Source of the DNA: UBA11865 sp041570195
Lineage (GTDB): Bacteria > Chloroflexota > Anaerolineae > Promineifilales > Promineifilaceae
Assembly: GCA_041570195.1 (NCBI GenBank)
Contig: JBFFWQ010000010.1
Coordinates: 18,529 to 82,528 of the forward strand
DNA: 64,000 bases
Direction: 5' to 3'
Shown in pieces: positions 1-8,160 of the stretch. The position numbers and the translations under genes were made by a program. Each line of letters starts with the position of its first letter. Within the stretch, counting starts at the first letter, position 1. The notes beneath the pieces are model-generated. The model worked only from the letters and a program-made list of their open reading frames with translations. It made no database searches and was not told where the DNA came from.

Positions 1-2
1 TG

Positions 3-653
3 GCTTTGGGTTTGCAATTGGGCCTTGAGCGCGAGCACTACCATGTGACCAGGGCTGCCTCAGTCGGCGAGGCCCGCCTTATGGCCGTCGAAGATGAGTT
101 CCATTTGTTCATTCTGGACATTCGGTTGCCGGACGGAAGCGGGTTCGATCTTTGCCGTGACTTTCGGACCTCTGGGCTGCGGCAGCCTATTCTGATCCTG
201 ACGGCTCGCGACGAGACGGCCGACAAGGTAATTGGCCTTGAGCTGGGCGCCGATGACTACATGACCAAGCCCTTTGAACTTCATGAATTAGTGGCCCGCA
301 TCCGGGCTCTTATTCGCCGTAGCTATGGGCCGCTCGGCGAAGGCGAGTCAGCCCGCGTTGACGCTGGGGAAGTCAGCCTGGATTTGGTCAAACAGCAGGT
401 CATCTGCCGTGGCTTGGAACTTCATCTGACGGCCACCGAATTCAGACTACTTGCCTTCCTGGTCCGACATCGGGGCCAACCGTTTGATCGGGCAGCGTTG
501 ATCAGGCATCTCTGGGGCGACCAGCAGCTAACCGGCTATAACCGAACCGTCGATGTACATATTCGAAATCTGCGAACCAAGCTCGAAGTCGATCCAGCTC
601 GGCCGAAACTAATCGTCACCGTGCGCGGCGCCGGCTACATGTTTGCCGGCTAA
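3..653 (+). CDS. OmpR/PhoB-type response regulator (5' end outside the window)
   Basis: DNA-binding response regulator of a two-component system. The reading frame is open to the left edge, so the first residues of the receiver domain, with its acidic pocket, are missing. A TTG at position 6 lies inside the domain and is not a credible start. Visible receiver features are the phospho-acceptor Asp in FILDIRLPDG, the conserved Thr in ILTARD and the Lys in YMTKPF. A C-terminal winged helix follows (TATEFRLLAFLVRH, then YNRTVDVHIRNLRTKLE and VRGAGYMF), which is the Trans_reg_C family. The likely partner is the histidine kinase at 1967-3535, with a PDZ protein gene between them. The family assignment is secure; the regulated genes are not known. 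Confidence 0.93.
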   Translation, partial: ALGLQLGLEREHYHVTRAASVGEARLMAVEDEFHLFILDIRLPDGSGFDLCRDFRTSGLRQPILILTARDETADKVIGLELGADDYMTKPFELHELVARIRALIRRSYGPLGEGESARVDAGEVSLDLVKQQVICRGLELHLTATEFRLLAFLVRHRGQPFDRAALIRHLWGDQQLTGYNRTVDVHIRNLRTKLEVDPARPKLIVTVRGAGYMFAG

Positions 654-710
654 TCATATCCTGCCCGTTGCCCGGCCTCTTGCACGCGAAACGCACCGAT
701 AAGCGCCATT

Positions 711-737
711 GTTAACACTTCTTAACTGATCCCTAAC
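711..737 (+). promoter_or_regulatory. Phased TTAAC-type direct repeats, possible response-regulator operator
   Basis: The 257-base gap 654-910 lies between the regulator gene and the PDZ gene. It contains TTAAC at 712-716, TTAAC at 722-726 and CTAAC at 733-737, spaced 10 and 11 bases apart, about one helical turn. OmpR/PhoB-family regulators commonly bind direct repeats with this phasing, so an operator for the upstream regulator is a reasonable inference. A direct repeat AAGATCT also occurs at 747-753 and 771-777. I could not place a convincing -35/-10 pair in the gap. Confidence 0.45.
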
Positions 738-910
738 CGATTCCTCAAGATCTGCATACCCATGCATGTTAAGATCTCAGGTGTATCGGGTCGCCGGAAG
801 CCATGGTTGGCGCTCTACGTTTGAAGCGTCGCAGGCCTGGATGGACTCAACACATCATAAGATACGGCACTAGCCTAGCTGACAGAATCAGCAATCGGAG
901 GTAACTGAGG

Positions 911-1852
911 ATGAAGAAACGGAAATCCAGACGGTTCTTACTGGTTTTCATCGGCTTGGTGGCGGTCGTCGGTCTGATCGTGATCAGCGCGGCGGCTTCA
1001 GTATTGGCCTACCGGCAATTTGTGGAACGTGACATTGGCCGGGTAGCTTTGTCGTTTGACGGGCTGCAAGTGGACACAAGTCAGGAGTTGGGCGAACGGG
1101 GCGTCGTGATTCTGCGTGTTGAGGCTGGCAGCCCGGCCGAAGAAGCAGGGCTGACTCGTGGCGCTGTTATCCTGAGTGTAAACGGCCGGGCTGTCGATAG
1201 TCCCGAGGAGCTCAAGGAGGCCATCGGTCAATATGAGGCCGGCGATACCGTTACCCTGACGGTCAAAGATGGCGAAGAGCAGCTAGATGTCGCCGTCACA
1301 TTGGAGGACGCAGGACCCTATCTAGGCGTAAACGTCAGCCCGGGAGGTGGCGTCTATCGCTTTCACGCTGAGGGTTTCGAGGACTTTCCTCACGGTTTCG
1401 CGATACCGCGAATGCCCGGCCAGCCGGGTGGCCCGCGCAGTCCGCATGGACCGGACGACATGCCCTTTGATTTCCCATTCGGTGAATTCAATTTCGACGA
1501 ATTCGACTTCGAGCACGCCCCGTTCCTTGAGAATATGGCCACAAGCGCAGTAGTGATGTCCGTCATGGAGAGCAGCCCTGCCGCTGAAGCTGGTTTGCAG
1601 GCCGGCGACGCCATCGTCGAAATGGATGGCCAGGTCATAGAGAGTAGCCAGGATCTGATTGACGCAGTTTCCGAACTGTCGCCCGGGGACAAGATTTCTC
1701 TGCAGGTCATACGCGGCGATGAGAACCTGTCGGTTGAAGCGACTCTGGGTGATCATCCTGAAGAGGAAGATCGCGCCTACTTGGGCCTGTTCCTGGCGCC
1801 CAGTTTAATGCACAGACAAAGGGATCTGTTTCAGGATCAGAGTAGCAGCTAA
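911..1852 (+). CDS. Membrane-anchored protein with two PDZ domains
   Basis: A 313-residue protein with one N-terminal membrane helix (about residues 9-33) and an extracytoplasmic part holding two PDZ domains, about residues 45-130 and 205-290. Each has the typical pattern of AGL, then G.A/DAI, then G-D-x-V/I-x-L-x-V-x-x-G. A Pro/Gly/Phe-rich linker with many acidic residues (about 140-200) separates them. No serine protease domain is present, so it is not a complete DegP/HtrA protease. It may bind C-terminal peptides or help sense envelope proteins. GGAGGT at 897-902 sits 8 bases before the ATG and fixes the start. Its position between a regulator and a kinase suggests a sensory accessory role, which is inference. 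Confidence 0.85.
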   Translation: MKKRKSRRFLLVFIGLVAVVGLIVISAAASVLAYRQFVERDIGRVALSFDGLQVDTSQELGERGVVILRVEAGSPAEEAGLTRGAVILSVNGRAVDSPEELKEAIGQYEAGDTVTLTVKDGEEQLDVAVTLEDAGPYLGVNVSPGGGVYRFHAEGFEDFPHGFAIPRMPGQPGGPRSPHGPDDMPFDFPFGEFNFDEFDFEHAPFLENMATSAVVMSVMESSPAAEAGLQAGDAIVEMDGQVIESSQDLIDAVSELSPGDKISLQVIRGDENLSVEATLGDHPEEEDRAYLGLFLAPSLMHRQRDLFQDQSSS

Positions 1853-1966
1853 CAGGGTCGATATGCGTTTGACTCGACCCAACCGACCGACCGATCTCAG
1901 TCTTGACGAGGTGGGCGGCGCCTTCCGTCACGCCGCCCGCCTTCCTAATGTCCTTGTGCAATCCTT

Positions 1967-3535
1967 ATGCGACGTACCGTAGGTTGGCACTTTTTTCTGT
2001 ATAGCCTGGCCATCATTCTGGTGGCCATTGTGGCAGTGGGCGCCGTTACCCTGATCCTCGTCAACGTCAACTTCAGCCGGCAGGAAGAGCAATACCTCTT
2101 CGACCGCGGCGATCACTTGGTCGAACCATTGCAATCCGTCTTCCAGTGGGGCGGCGATCCAACCAAGTTGCAAGACATCGCCAGTTTCGGCCTTTTCACC
2201 GGTCACGTCCGCATCAGGGTCATGGACCCCTTCGGTCGCGTCTTGGCTGATTCAGGTAGCCTAAATGAACTCCTTGACATTCACGCCGAAGGCCCGGTCG
2301 GCTCTCCGGCGACGGCCTTCCAGCTCCTTTTTGACGAGTCAGGGCGCTATCAGGCCTTCAGAATGCCAGCCTTCCAGCCTGAGAGTTTCAGCCCATTCAT
2401 GATGCCTGTTCCCCGGCAACCTTTTGCCGAAACAGAGATTATTACCGCCGAGCCAGCGCCCCAGCCGCCAATCGTCGACACATCGGACGCGGCCGTCAGC
2501 TTGCCACTCCACGTCAACAGCGAGGTCGTCGGCTATGCTGAACTGTCTGAGGGCCCGGCCTTTGGGCGAGCGATACGCGAAACGCTGCAAAAGGCTTTGC
2601 TTTTCGGGGGGCTAGTTGCTTTGGTCGTGGCCGCCATCGCAGCCGTCATCGCTGCCCGCCAGGTGACCCGGCCGCTGCAATCCCTTGGCCTGGCCGCCGA
2701 CGAAATGGCCCAAGGCAATCTGGATGCCCGGGCGGGCGGCAGCCAGTTGGCCGAGATCGACCGCCTGGCAGCCCAGTTTAACAGTATGGCCGATCGATTG
2801 ACGGCGACGATAGCCTCGTTGGAAGCAGAACGCGCTTCGCTGAGGCGCTTCATCGCCGATGCCAGCCACGAGTTGCGTACACCTTTGACTGCGCTGAAGA
2901 CCTTCAACGCCTTGATGGACGATTATGGCGCCCAACAAGACGATCGCACGGCCGAATTGATCCGAGAAAGCGGCCGGCAACTGAACCACCTGGATCGCCT
3001 GACGTCAGATCTACTAGACCTGAGCCGGCTCGAATCGCGGCTAAATGGCGCAGAGCTTCTCGTCGACGACATTCGGCCGGCAGTCACCGGGGCGATTTCT
3101 GCACTGGGGCCTCTGATCGAGTCAAAAAGACAGGTCCTGGAGCAGCACCTGCCATCAAGCCCTGTAGCCGCCGCCCATGATCCGTCCTTGTTACAGCGCG
3201 CGATACAGAACCTTATCTCCAATGCGGTCAGATACTCGCCGGCCAAGTGCCTCATCCAGGTTAGCCTGCAATCCGACGGCAAATCGGCCGCTATTCATGT
3301 GCGCGATGAAGGTTACGGTATTCCTCAGGCCGAACAAGCTCACATATTCGGGCGCTTCTATCGCGGCCGGAAGTCAGGTGGCGACGGTAGCGGATTGGGC
3401 CTGGCCATCGCCCGCGAGATCACGATTATTCATGGCGGTGAGCTAGTATTCACGTCTGAACAAGGGAAAGGTAGCAATTTCGTTCTGCGATTGCCCTTGT
3501 CTCCCCAACCTGCTGGCCCTGATCTCTCAGGCTAG
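1967..3535 (+). CDS. HAMP-domain sensor histidine kinase
   Basis: A transmembrane sensor kinase of 522 residues. TM1 is about residues 8-32. An extracytoplasmic sensor region of about 170 residues, Pro-rich near 140-175, leads to TM2 (about 211-230). HAMP covers about 231-283. The HisKA box DASHELRTPLTALKTF carries the phospho-acceptor His301. The HATPase domain has the N box QNLISNAVRYSP, the G1 box DEGYGIP and the G2 box GSGLGLAI. It is the probable partner of the OmpR-type regulator at the left edge. The start ATG follows the PDZ gene by 114 bases with no strong Shine-Dalgarno, so the start is less certain than the identity. The gene converges on miaB with a 15-base gap. Confidence 0.93.
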   Translation: MRRTVGWHFFLYSLAIILVAIVAVGAVTLILVNVNFSRQEEQYLFDRGDHLVEPLQSVFQWGGDPTKLQDIASFGLFTGHVRIRVMDPFGRVLADSGSLNELLDIHAEGPVGSPATAFQLLFDESGRYQAFRMPAFQPESFSPFMMPVPRQPFAETEIITAEPAPQPPIVDTSDAAVSLPLHVNSEVVGYAELSEGPAFGRAIRETLQKALLFGGLVALVVAAIAAVIAARQVTRPLQSLGLAADEMAQGNLDARAGGSQLAEIDRLAAQFNSMADRLTATIASLEAERASLRRFIADASHELRTPLTALKTFNALMDDYGAQQDDRTAELIRESGRQLNHLDRLTSDLLDLSRLESRLNGAELLVDDIRPAVTGAISALGPLIESKRQVLEQHLPSSPVAAAHDPSLLQRAIQNLISNAVRYSPAKCLIQVSLQSDGKSAAIHVRDEGYGIPQAEQAHIFGRFYRGRKSGGDGSGLGLAIAREITIIHGGELVFTSEQGKGSNFVLRLPLSPQPAGPDLSG

Positions 3536-3550
3536 ATTCAAGCGCGCCAG

Positions 3551-4939
3551 TTACAGTACCTTTAGCGGAATGCCATCAGCCACCTCGACGGTGGCCGGCA
3601 TCAGGCTCGTGTCATGGTCGGCCGGCGCGCCAGACATGCTCCACGGACCGGTGTGCGTAACGCGCACCTCTACCAGTCGCCCGAGCAAGTCACGCTCGTC
3701 GTCAAAGAACACCAGCTTCCCTTGTGGAGTGCGGCCTTGCCAGCGACCCTTGCGCCGACCTTCAACCAACACCTCTTGCACCGAATCCAACCAGCGCCTC
3801 ATTTTACGCTGCGAAACCACTTTCTGCAGCGTCTCTATCTCGTGAAAACGACGTCGCTTCTCTTCGTCGGGCACATCATCTGCCATTCGACGGGCGCTCA
3901 AGGTACCTGGCCGCGGGCTGTAACGGGCCAAGTGGACCTTGTCGAATTCAAGCTCGGCCAGCAAATCGTACGTGCGCCGGAATTGCTCGGCCGTCTCGCC
4001 AGGGAAGCCGACGATAATGTCGTTGTGTATGGACGCGTCGGGCAGGATCTCACGGATGCGGCGGATTAAATCACGATATTGAGCCACTGTATAGCCGCGT
4101 TTCATATTTGCCAGCACCTGGTCATCACCAGCCTGAATGGGCACCTCGATCTGGGGCATGACTTTAGGCAGTTCAGCCACAGCGTGCAGGATCTTGTCGG
4201 TCATGTAGTTTGGGTGACTGGTCAGGAACCGGATTCGCTCCAGGCCCTCAACGCGCTGCACGGCACCTAGCAAATCGGCCAGATCCGGTCCATCCGGGAT
4301 ATCTCGGCCATAACGGTCGACGATCTGGCCCAGCAGGACTACCTCTTTAACGCCCTGGTCCGCCAGATGGCGCACCTCAGCCACGATTTCACCCACGGGT
4401 CTGGTGCGCTCAATACCTCGCCGCTGGGGTATGATGCAGAAAGAGCAAGCGTGCGAACAGCCATATACCACGGACACTGGAGCAGACACTTGCCCCCCAA
4501 GCTGAGACAATCGTAACGCTACCTCGCCGTCTTGGATATCGAAACGGTAACGCGTGTCAGCGGCGTCTAGCTCCCTATCATCATCCTGTTGTAGGTGCGA
4601 AACCAGAGGCCCACCGTCGCTGGCCGGTGGCAGCCACAAATCTACAAAGGGGAAACGCTCGCGCAAGGCATCATTGCCCTTGACGCCCACAACACAGCCC
4701 ATCATGGCCAAAGTCAGTTCGGGCCGTGCCTCTTTAAGTGGCCGCAAACTCAACAATCGACCATAGGCCTTGTCCTCGGCTTGCTGTCGGACGGTACAGG
4801 TTTGCAGGACGATAACGTCGGCGCTGTTGGCCGAAGCTGTCGCCTGGTAGCCTAACGCCTCCAGGCGATTGGCGACCTGCCGCGCGTCGGCATGGTTCAT
4901 CTGGCAGCCACTGATCCAAAAATGGTACTTCTTAATCAT
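3551..4939 (-). CDS. miaB: tRNA-2-methylthio-N6-dimethylallyladenosine synthase MiaB
   Basis: A radical-SAM methylthiotransferase that adds the methylthio group to i6A37 of tRNAs. The N-terminal UPF0004 domain carries the auxiliary-cluster cysteines C12 (ISGCQMN), C48 (LQTCTV) and C82 (MMGCVVG). The radical-SAM motif YGCSHACSFC supplies C161, C165 and C168. A C-terminal TRAM domain follows (VEGRRKGRWQGRT to VEVRVTHTG). I chose the ATG at 4939 over the TTG two codons upstream. A clear promoter lies about 40 bases upstream. MiaB rather than RimO or MtaB is supported by overall layout and length (462 aa); no phylogeny was run. Confidence 0.9.
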   Translation of the reverse strand: MIKKYHFWISGCQMNHADARQVANRLEALGYQATASANSADVIVLQTCTVRQQAEDKAYGRLLSLRPLKEARPELTLAMMGCVVGVKGNDALRERFPFVDLWLPPASDGGPLVSHLQQDDDRELDAADTRYRFDIQDGEVALRLSQLGGQVSAPVSVVYGCSHACSFCIIPQRRGIERTRPVGEIVAEVRHLADQGVKEVVLLGQIVDRYGRDIPDGPDLADLLGAVQRVEGLERIRFLTSHPNYMTDKILHAVAELPKVMPQIEVPIQAGDDQVLANMKRGYTVAQYRDLIRRIREILPDASIHNDIIVGFPGETAEQFRRTYDLLAELEFDKVHLARYSPRPGTLSARRMADDVPDEEKRRRFHEIETLQKVVSQRKMRRWLDSVQEVLVEGRRKGRWQGRTPQGKLVFFDDERDLLGRLVEVRVTHTGPWSMSGAPADHDTSLMPATVEVADGIPLKVL

Positions 4940-4977
4940 AGTCAATCTGGTGCAAACGGGTTTGCCCTGAGGTCCGC

Positions 4978-5006
4978 ATTCTATCTCCCGCCAGTTGAAG
5001 CGTCAA
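4978..5006 (-). promoter_or_regulatory. Sigma-70-type promoter of miaB
   Basis: Reading the minus strand, TTGACG (5006-5001) is followed by a 17-base spacer and TAGAAT (4983-4978). Spacing is ideal and both boxes are close to consensus. The predicted RNA start is near 4971, giving a leader of about 30 bases. The rest of the 4940-5060 gap shows nothing else I can support. Confidence 0.7.
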
Positions 5007-5060
5007 GCCAAATCTACTCTCCTCATCTCTTCTTCTCCCGTGCTGCTTTGCTCCCCGCCT

Positions 5061-5855
5061 CTACTCCTTTCGACCGATCAGCAAGGCGACCTCCAACCGA
5101 AACCTTATCCGCCGCCGGTCAAATTCGGGACGCAAGAACTCAGCAGCCTCGGCCGGTGCCTGGCGCAACATCGCTTCTAAGCGGATCTCGTCAGCCGGCC
5201 CTACCCGCATTCGGGCCGCCCAATCGCGAAAATCCAACATCTTGTCGGCGCTCTCCTGTTCCACCAGCCGGAAACCAGCCTCGTAGAAGTTGCGCTGCCA
5301 ACCTTCCATACTCAAACATCTAACATGACTTGGATCGCGGAGCGTCTCGAAAGCGTTTATGAAATGACCGGCCTCCTCGATCATTTTGCCCTTCCGGCCG
5401 AGTAGACGGCTGCCTGGTACGACATTATCTACAATCGCCAGCAGTCCACCAGGTCGCAGCGCTCGGGCTGCTTCCGCCATGAAATCTGGCACAGCTGGGA
5501 AGTGGTGCGCGGCTGCCCGGCAGGTTATCAAGTCAAAGCAACCATCATCAAACGGCAGATTCTCCGCATCGGCCGCCACTGCAATGATATTATCTAGCAC
5601 CTTGTCGCCCGCCATCCCGGTCGTTAGTTCGAGCATCCTGAAGGTAATGTCACTGGCTACTACCTGGCGCACATGGGGCGCGAATTTGACCGCCGTATGA
5701 CCGGCGCCCGTAGCCACATCTAGAACCCGCCAATTAGGGAGGGGCTGCGTCAATTCCAAAAGGCGTTCCAGACCAAGCCCCTTGGCATGGACTTCGCTGG
5801 TCACATAGGCTTCAGCGCTGGCCGTAAACTGTTCCCGAACAAGTCGTTTGCCCAT
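5061..5855 (-). CDS. Class I SAM-dependent methyltransferase (UbiE/Methyltransf_11 type)
   Basis: A Rossmann-fold methyltransferase of about 264 residues. Motif I is VLDVATGAGHTA. An acidic residue ends strand 2 (VVASDIT), motif II is FDLITCRAAAHHF and motif III is LRPGGLLAIVDN. The closest general type is the UbiE/generic small-molecule group, and the substrate cannot be told. Two starts are possible. A GTG at 5888 overlaps the upstream FDWQ-family gene, and the ATG at 5855 begins MGKRLVREQF after a weak GGGA; I prefer the ATG. It is the last gene of the long minus-strand run coming from the FDWQ array, so it may be co-transcribed with it. Confidence 0.8.
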   Translation of the reverse strand: MGKRLVREQFTASAEAYVTSEVHAKGLGLERLLELTQPLPNWRVLDVATGAGHTAVKFAPHVRQVVASDITFRMLELTTGMAGDKVLDNIIAVAADAENLPFDDGCFDLITCRAAAHHFPAVPDFMAEAARALRPGGLLAIVDNVVPGSRLLGRKGKMIEEAGHFINAFETLRDPSHVRCLSMEGWQRNFYEAGFRLVEQESADKMLDFRDWAARMRVGPADEIRLEAMLRQAPAEAAEFLRPEFDRRRIRFRLEVALLIGRKE

Positions 5856-5872
5856 TTCTTGTCCCACGTTTA

Positions 5873-8140
5873 TTAGCGAACGGTCCACACAGCATAGTAG
5901 CAGCCCCGCAGGTCATGAACAACAGTCCATTCCTGCGCGGCGCTCGTGGATGTCAGGTGAAGCGTGCCGGAATCCACTGCAAGTAGCCAGGCGTCGTCGG
6001 CCGACCAATCTGTCGGTATGAATGGCTGTAAGCGCCGGATCTCGCCCGTGGCCGTGTTGACGATCTCGATATTGACCTCATTTCCGTCGGCTGACACGCC
6101 TGAGGCAACCGCATAATTTCCCCCCGGGCTAACCATTGGCGGCTGGAACAGGTGAAAGTGGCCGAAGTCAAACGCTACCTTGGCCTGTCCGTCCCGACGA
6201 TCAAGGACGATTAAGAAATCCCGCTTGTCCGCCTCCTCCAGCGACATGGCGCTGATTATCCACCTCGACTCTCCCTCAATAACCGGTCGCGCCGACCAGA
6301 GGCCTAATCTCTCTGGTCGAATCGATTCGGGGATGCTCAGGCGCACAGATTCGGCATCGAATAGCGGCACAAGGTCAGGCTGCCCATCGACGTCGGCGAT
6401 CATCACTTGCCGGCCAAAGCGCCGGCCCAGCCAATCTCCTGCTGCACCAGGCTCCAGGGCTATGTAACTAAAACTCGTCTGGTCAAGCCAGACCGCAGAC
6501 TGTCCGGCGCCGATCAGATCTTCTACCTCGCCCGCTTCATCTCCCAGGTAAAGAGTATACCCTCCATCGCTTTCTCGCACGTAGATCGCAGTTTGCCGTC
6601 CGTCCGGCGACCAGATCGGCAGACCCGCCAAAGGCTCCAATGGGCAGGGCCCGTTCTCATCACAGAGGTTCAAATCAAGCCGTTGGCCAGAAGCGGGCCA
6701 TCCATTATCCCCCATCTCCGGGACATAAAACGCCAGATAGCGGTCAACCGGCTGGTTAGTGGGCTGGAGGCTTGGCGGCAAATAGAGATAGGGCTTGGTA
6801 TCCTCGGCCAAGAGGCGGATGGACCCGTCCTGCCACATATAGGTACGCCAGACATTCTTTGCGTCAAAAATGCTCCCGAACTGTATCAAAGCTACGCTGT
6901 AGTCCGGCAGGCGGCTGAGATAGTTTCCTTGCCCAGAGGTCAGGTAAGCAATTTCACGCCATTGGTCTGGAGGGATTTCCTCCTGCCAGCGGCCGCTACC
7001 TGTATGAAAGCGCAGAAGCCGCGTCGTGCCTTGTCCGCCGCACAGCATGAGCACGTCCTGCTGCGGAATGGGTGCCCCGGCAGGAAAACCGGCGAGAGAT
7101 GGCCTTGGTAAGGGCTGTAACGGTATGGGCGGCGGCCGCAATCCGAACCCAGCCAACACGGTGGCCGTTGCATTGGAATCGTCCACATCGTCCTGTAACC
7201 CATACTCGGCCACGATGGCCGTGCCGATCCAGGCTGCGTAGCCGCGCTGCAAAGCCTGGAAACCGGCCTCGTCTATCGGTCTGCCAATTAGACCTGGGGT
7301 AGGCAAGGAAATTCGATCATCGGTCGCCGCCGAACTGGCTCTAATGCGGTACGGCCATTCACCCAAGCGACGCAGGCTTGTCGGATCGATATCAAGTCTT
7401 AGAGCCAAGTTGAATTCGGGTGGGCAGACAACGGTGTTCTCGGCGCATAGGTCGGCCAGGAAGCCATCCAGCTCGCCGGCAAGCCTGATAGCGATCTCTT
7501 CATCTCGCCTGGCGAAGGTCAGCGTCAAGTTATCACGTTCATCGTGCTCCCAGTTTCCCCAGTAGGCGCGGTCGTCGGCTGGCGGGGACAGCAACCACTG
7601 GTTAGCACCCTGCTCGTAGAGAAAGCTTCGTTCAAGGACCACTGTCTCCGTCATACCGTCCGTGCGCTGCACGATGTACGGTCGGAGATCAAGCACTTCC
7701 GCCGTGGTCAGGTCAGGAGACAGGTGAGCCAGGCTTATCAACGATTGGTCTCTACCGATCGAGGCAACGGGTTCGAAAGCCAGAGATCGCCGGCCAAAGA
7801 ACAGTCGTTTGCTTAACAGTTCGGTCTGAAGCGCCTGCCATGAAGATGGCCGATCGACAGTCAACGACTCGACGACATCTATATCGCCGCGGAGCGCAGC
7901 GCTGGCTAAGAGCTCATGGGTCTCAAGGACATCGGAATGAGCCGTCTCCGTTGCGACCTTTACCTTGTTATTGAGCGAAATGAATATCCACGTCGCGGCG
8001 CCTATCAGCGTGCAGAGAAACACCGTCAATGCAAGCAGTTTAGTGCGACGGCTGATCGTCCTGGTCGGCCGTGCCGCCACCAGCTGAGTTTCATCCCAGA
8101 TATTCTCAACATCGGTTTGCCATTCAAATTCGTCGGGCAC
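5873..8140 (-). CDS. FDWQ-family membrane protein with beta-propeller-like C-terminus, paralogue 1
   Basis: An unrecognised 755-residue protein, the last of four tandem paralogues. It has a short acidic cytoplasmic tail with FEWQTD, one TM helix (about residues 34-55), then a large extracytoplasmic part. Features shared with its paralogues are a YWGNW motif, an RRDEEIAIRLAGELD segment, a pair of cysteines ending in CPPE, and PGLIGRPIDEAGFQALQRGYA at about residue 285. The C-terminal half has PD40/TolB-like blade motifs (IWSPDGRQ, VSPGGNYA, DWSADDAW) and ends in a Cys-x-x-Ala-x-Trp-like tail (CYYAVW). The start codon is GTG, with no clear Shine-Dalgarno; the FxWQ tail argues for this start. 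Only 20 bases separate it from paralogue 2. Function is unknown. Confidence 0.75.
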   Translation of the reverse strand: MPDEFEWQTDVENIWDETQLVAARPTRTISRRTKLLALTVFLCTLIGAATWIFISLNNKVKVATETAHSDVLETHELLASAALRGDIDVVESLTVDRPSSWQALQTELLSKRLFFGRRSLAFEPVASIGRDQSLISLAHLSPDLTTAEVLDLRPYIVQRTDGMTETVVLERSFLYEQGANQWLLSPPADDRAYWGNWEHDERDNLTLTFARRDEEIAIRLAGELDGFLADLCAENTVVCPPEFNLALRLDIDPTSLRRLGEWPYRIRASSAATDDRISLPTPGLIGRPIDEAGFQALQRGYAAWIGTAIVAEYGLQDDVDDSNATATVLAGFGLRPPPIPLQPLPRPSLAGFPAGAPIPQQDVLMLCGGQGTTRLLRFHTGSGRWQEEIPPDQWREIAYLTSGQGNYLSRLPDYSVALIQFGSIFDAKNVWRTYMWQDGSIRLLAEDTKPYLYLPPSLQPTNQPVDRYLAFYVPEMGDNGWPASGQRLDLNLCDENGPCPLEPLAGLPIWSPDGRQTAIYVRESDGGYTLYLGDEAGEVEDLIGAGQSAVWLDQTSFSYIALEPGAAGDWLGRRFGRQVMIADVDGQPDLVPLFDAESVRLSIPESIRPERLGLWSARPVIEGESRWIISAMSLEEADKRDFLIVLDRRDGQAKVAFDFGHFHLFQPPMVSPGGNYAVASGVSADGNEVNIEIVNTATGEIRRLQPFIPTDWSADDAWLLAVDSGTLHLTSTSAAQEWTVVHDLRGCYYAVWTVR

Positions 8141-8160
8141 GGTTCTACCAGCAGGCGAAG

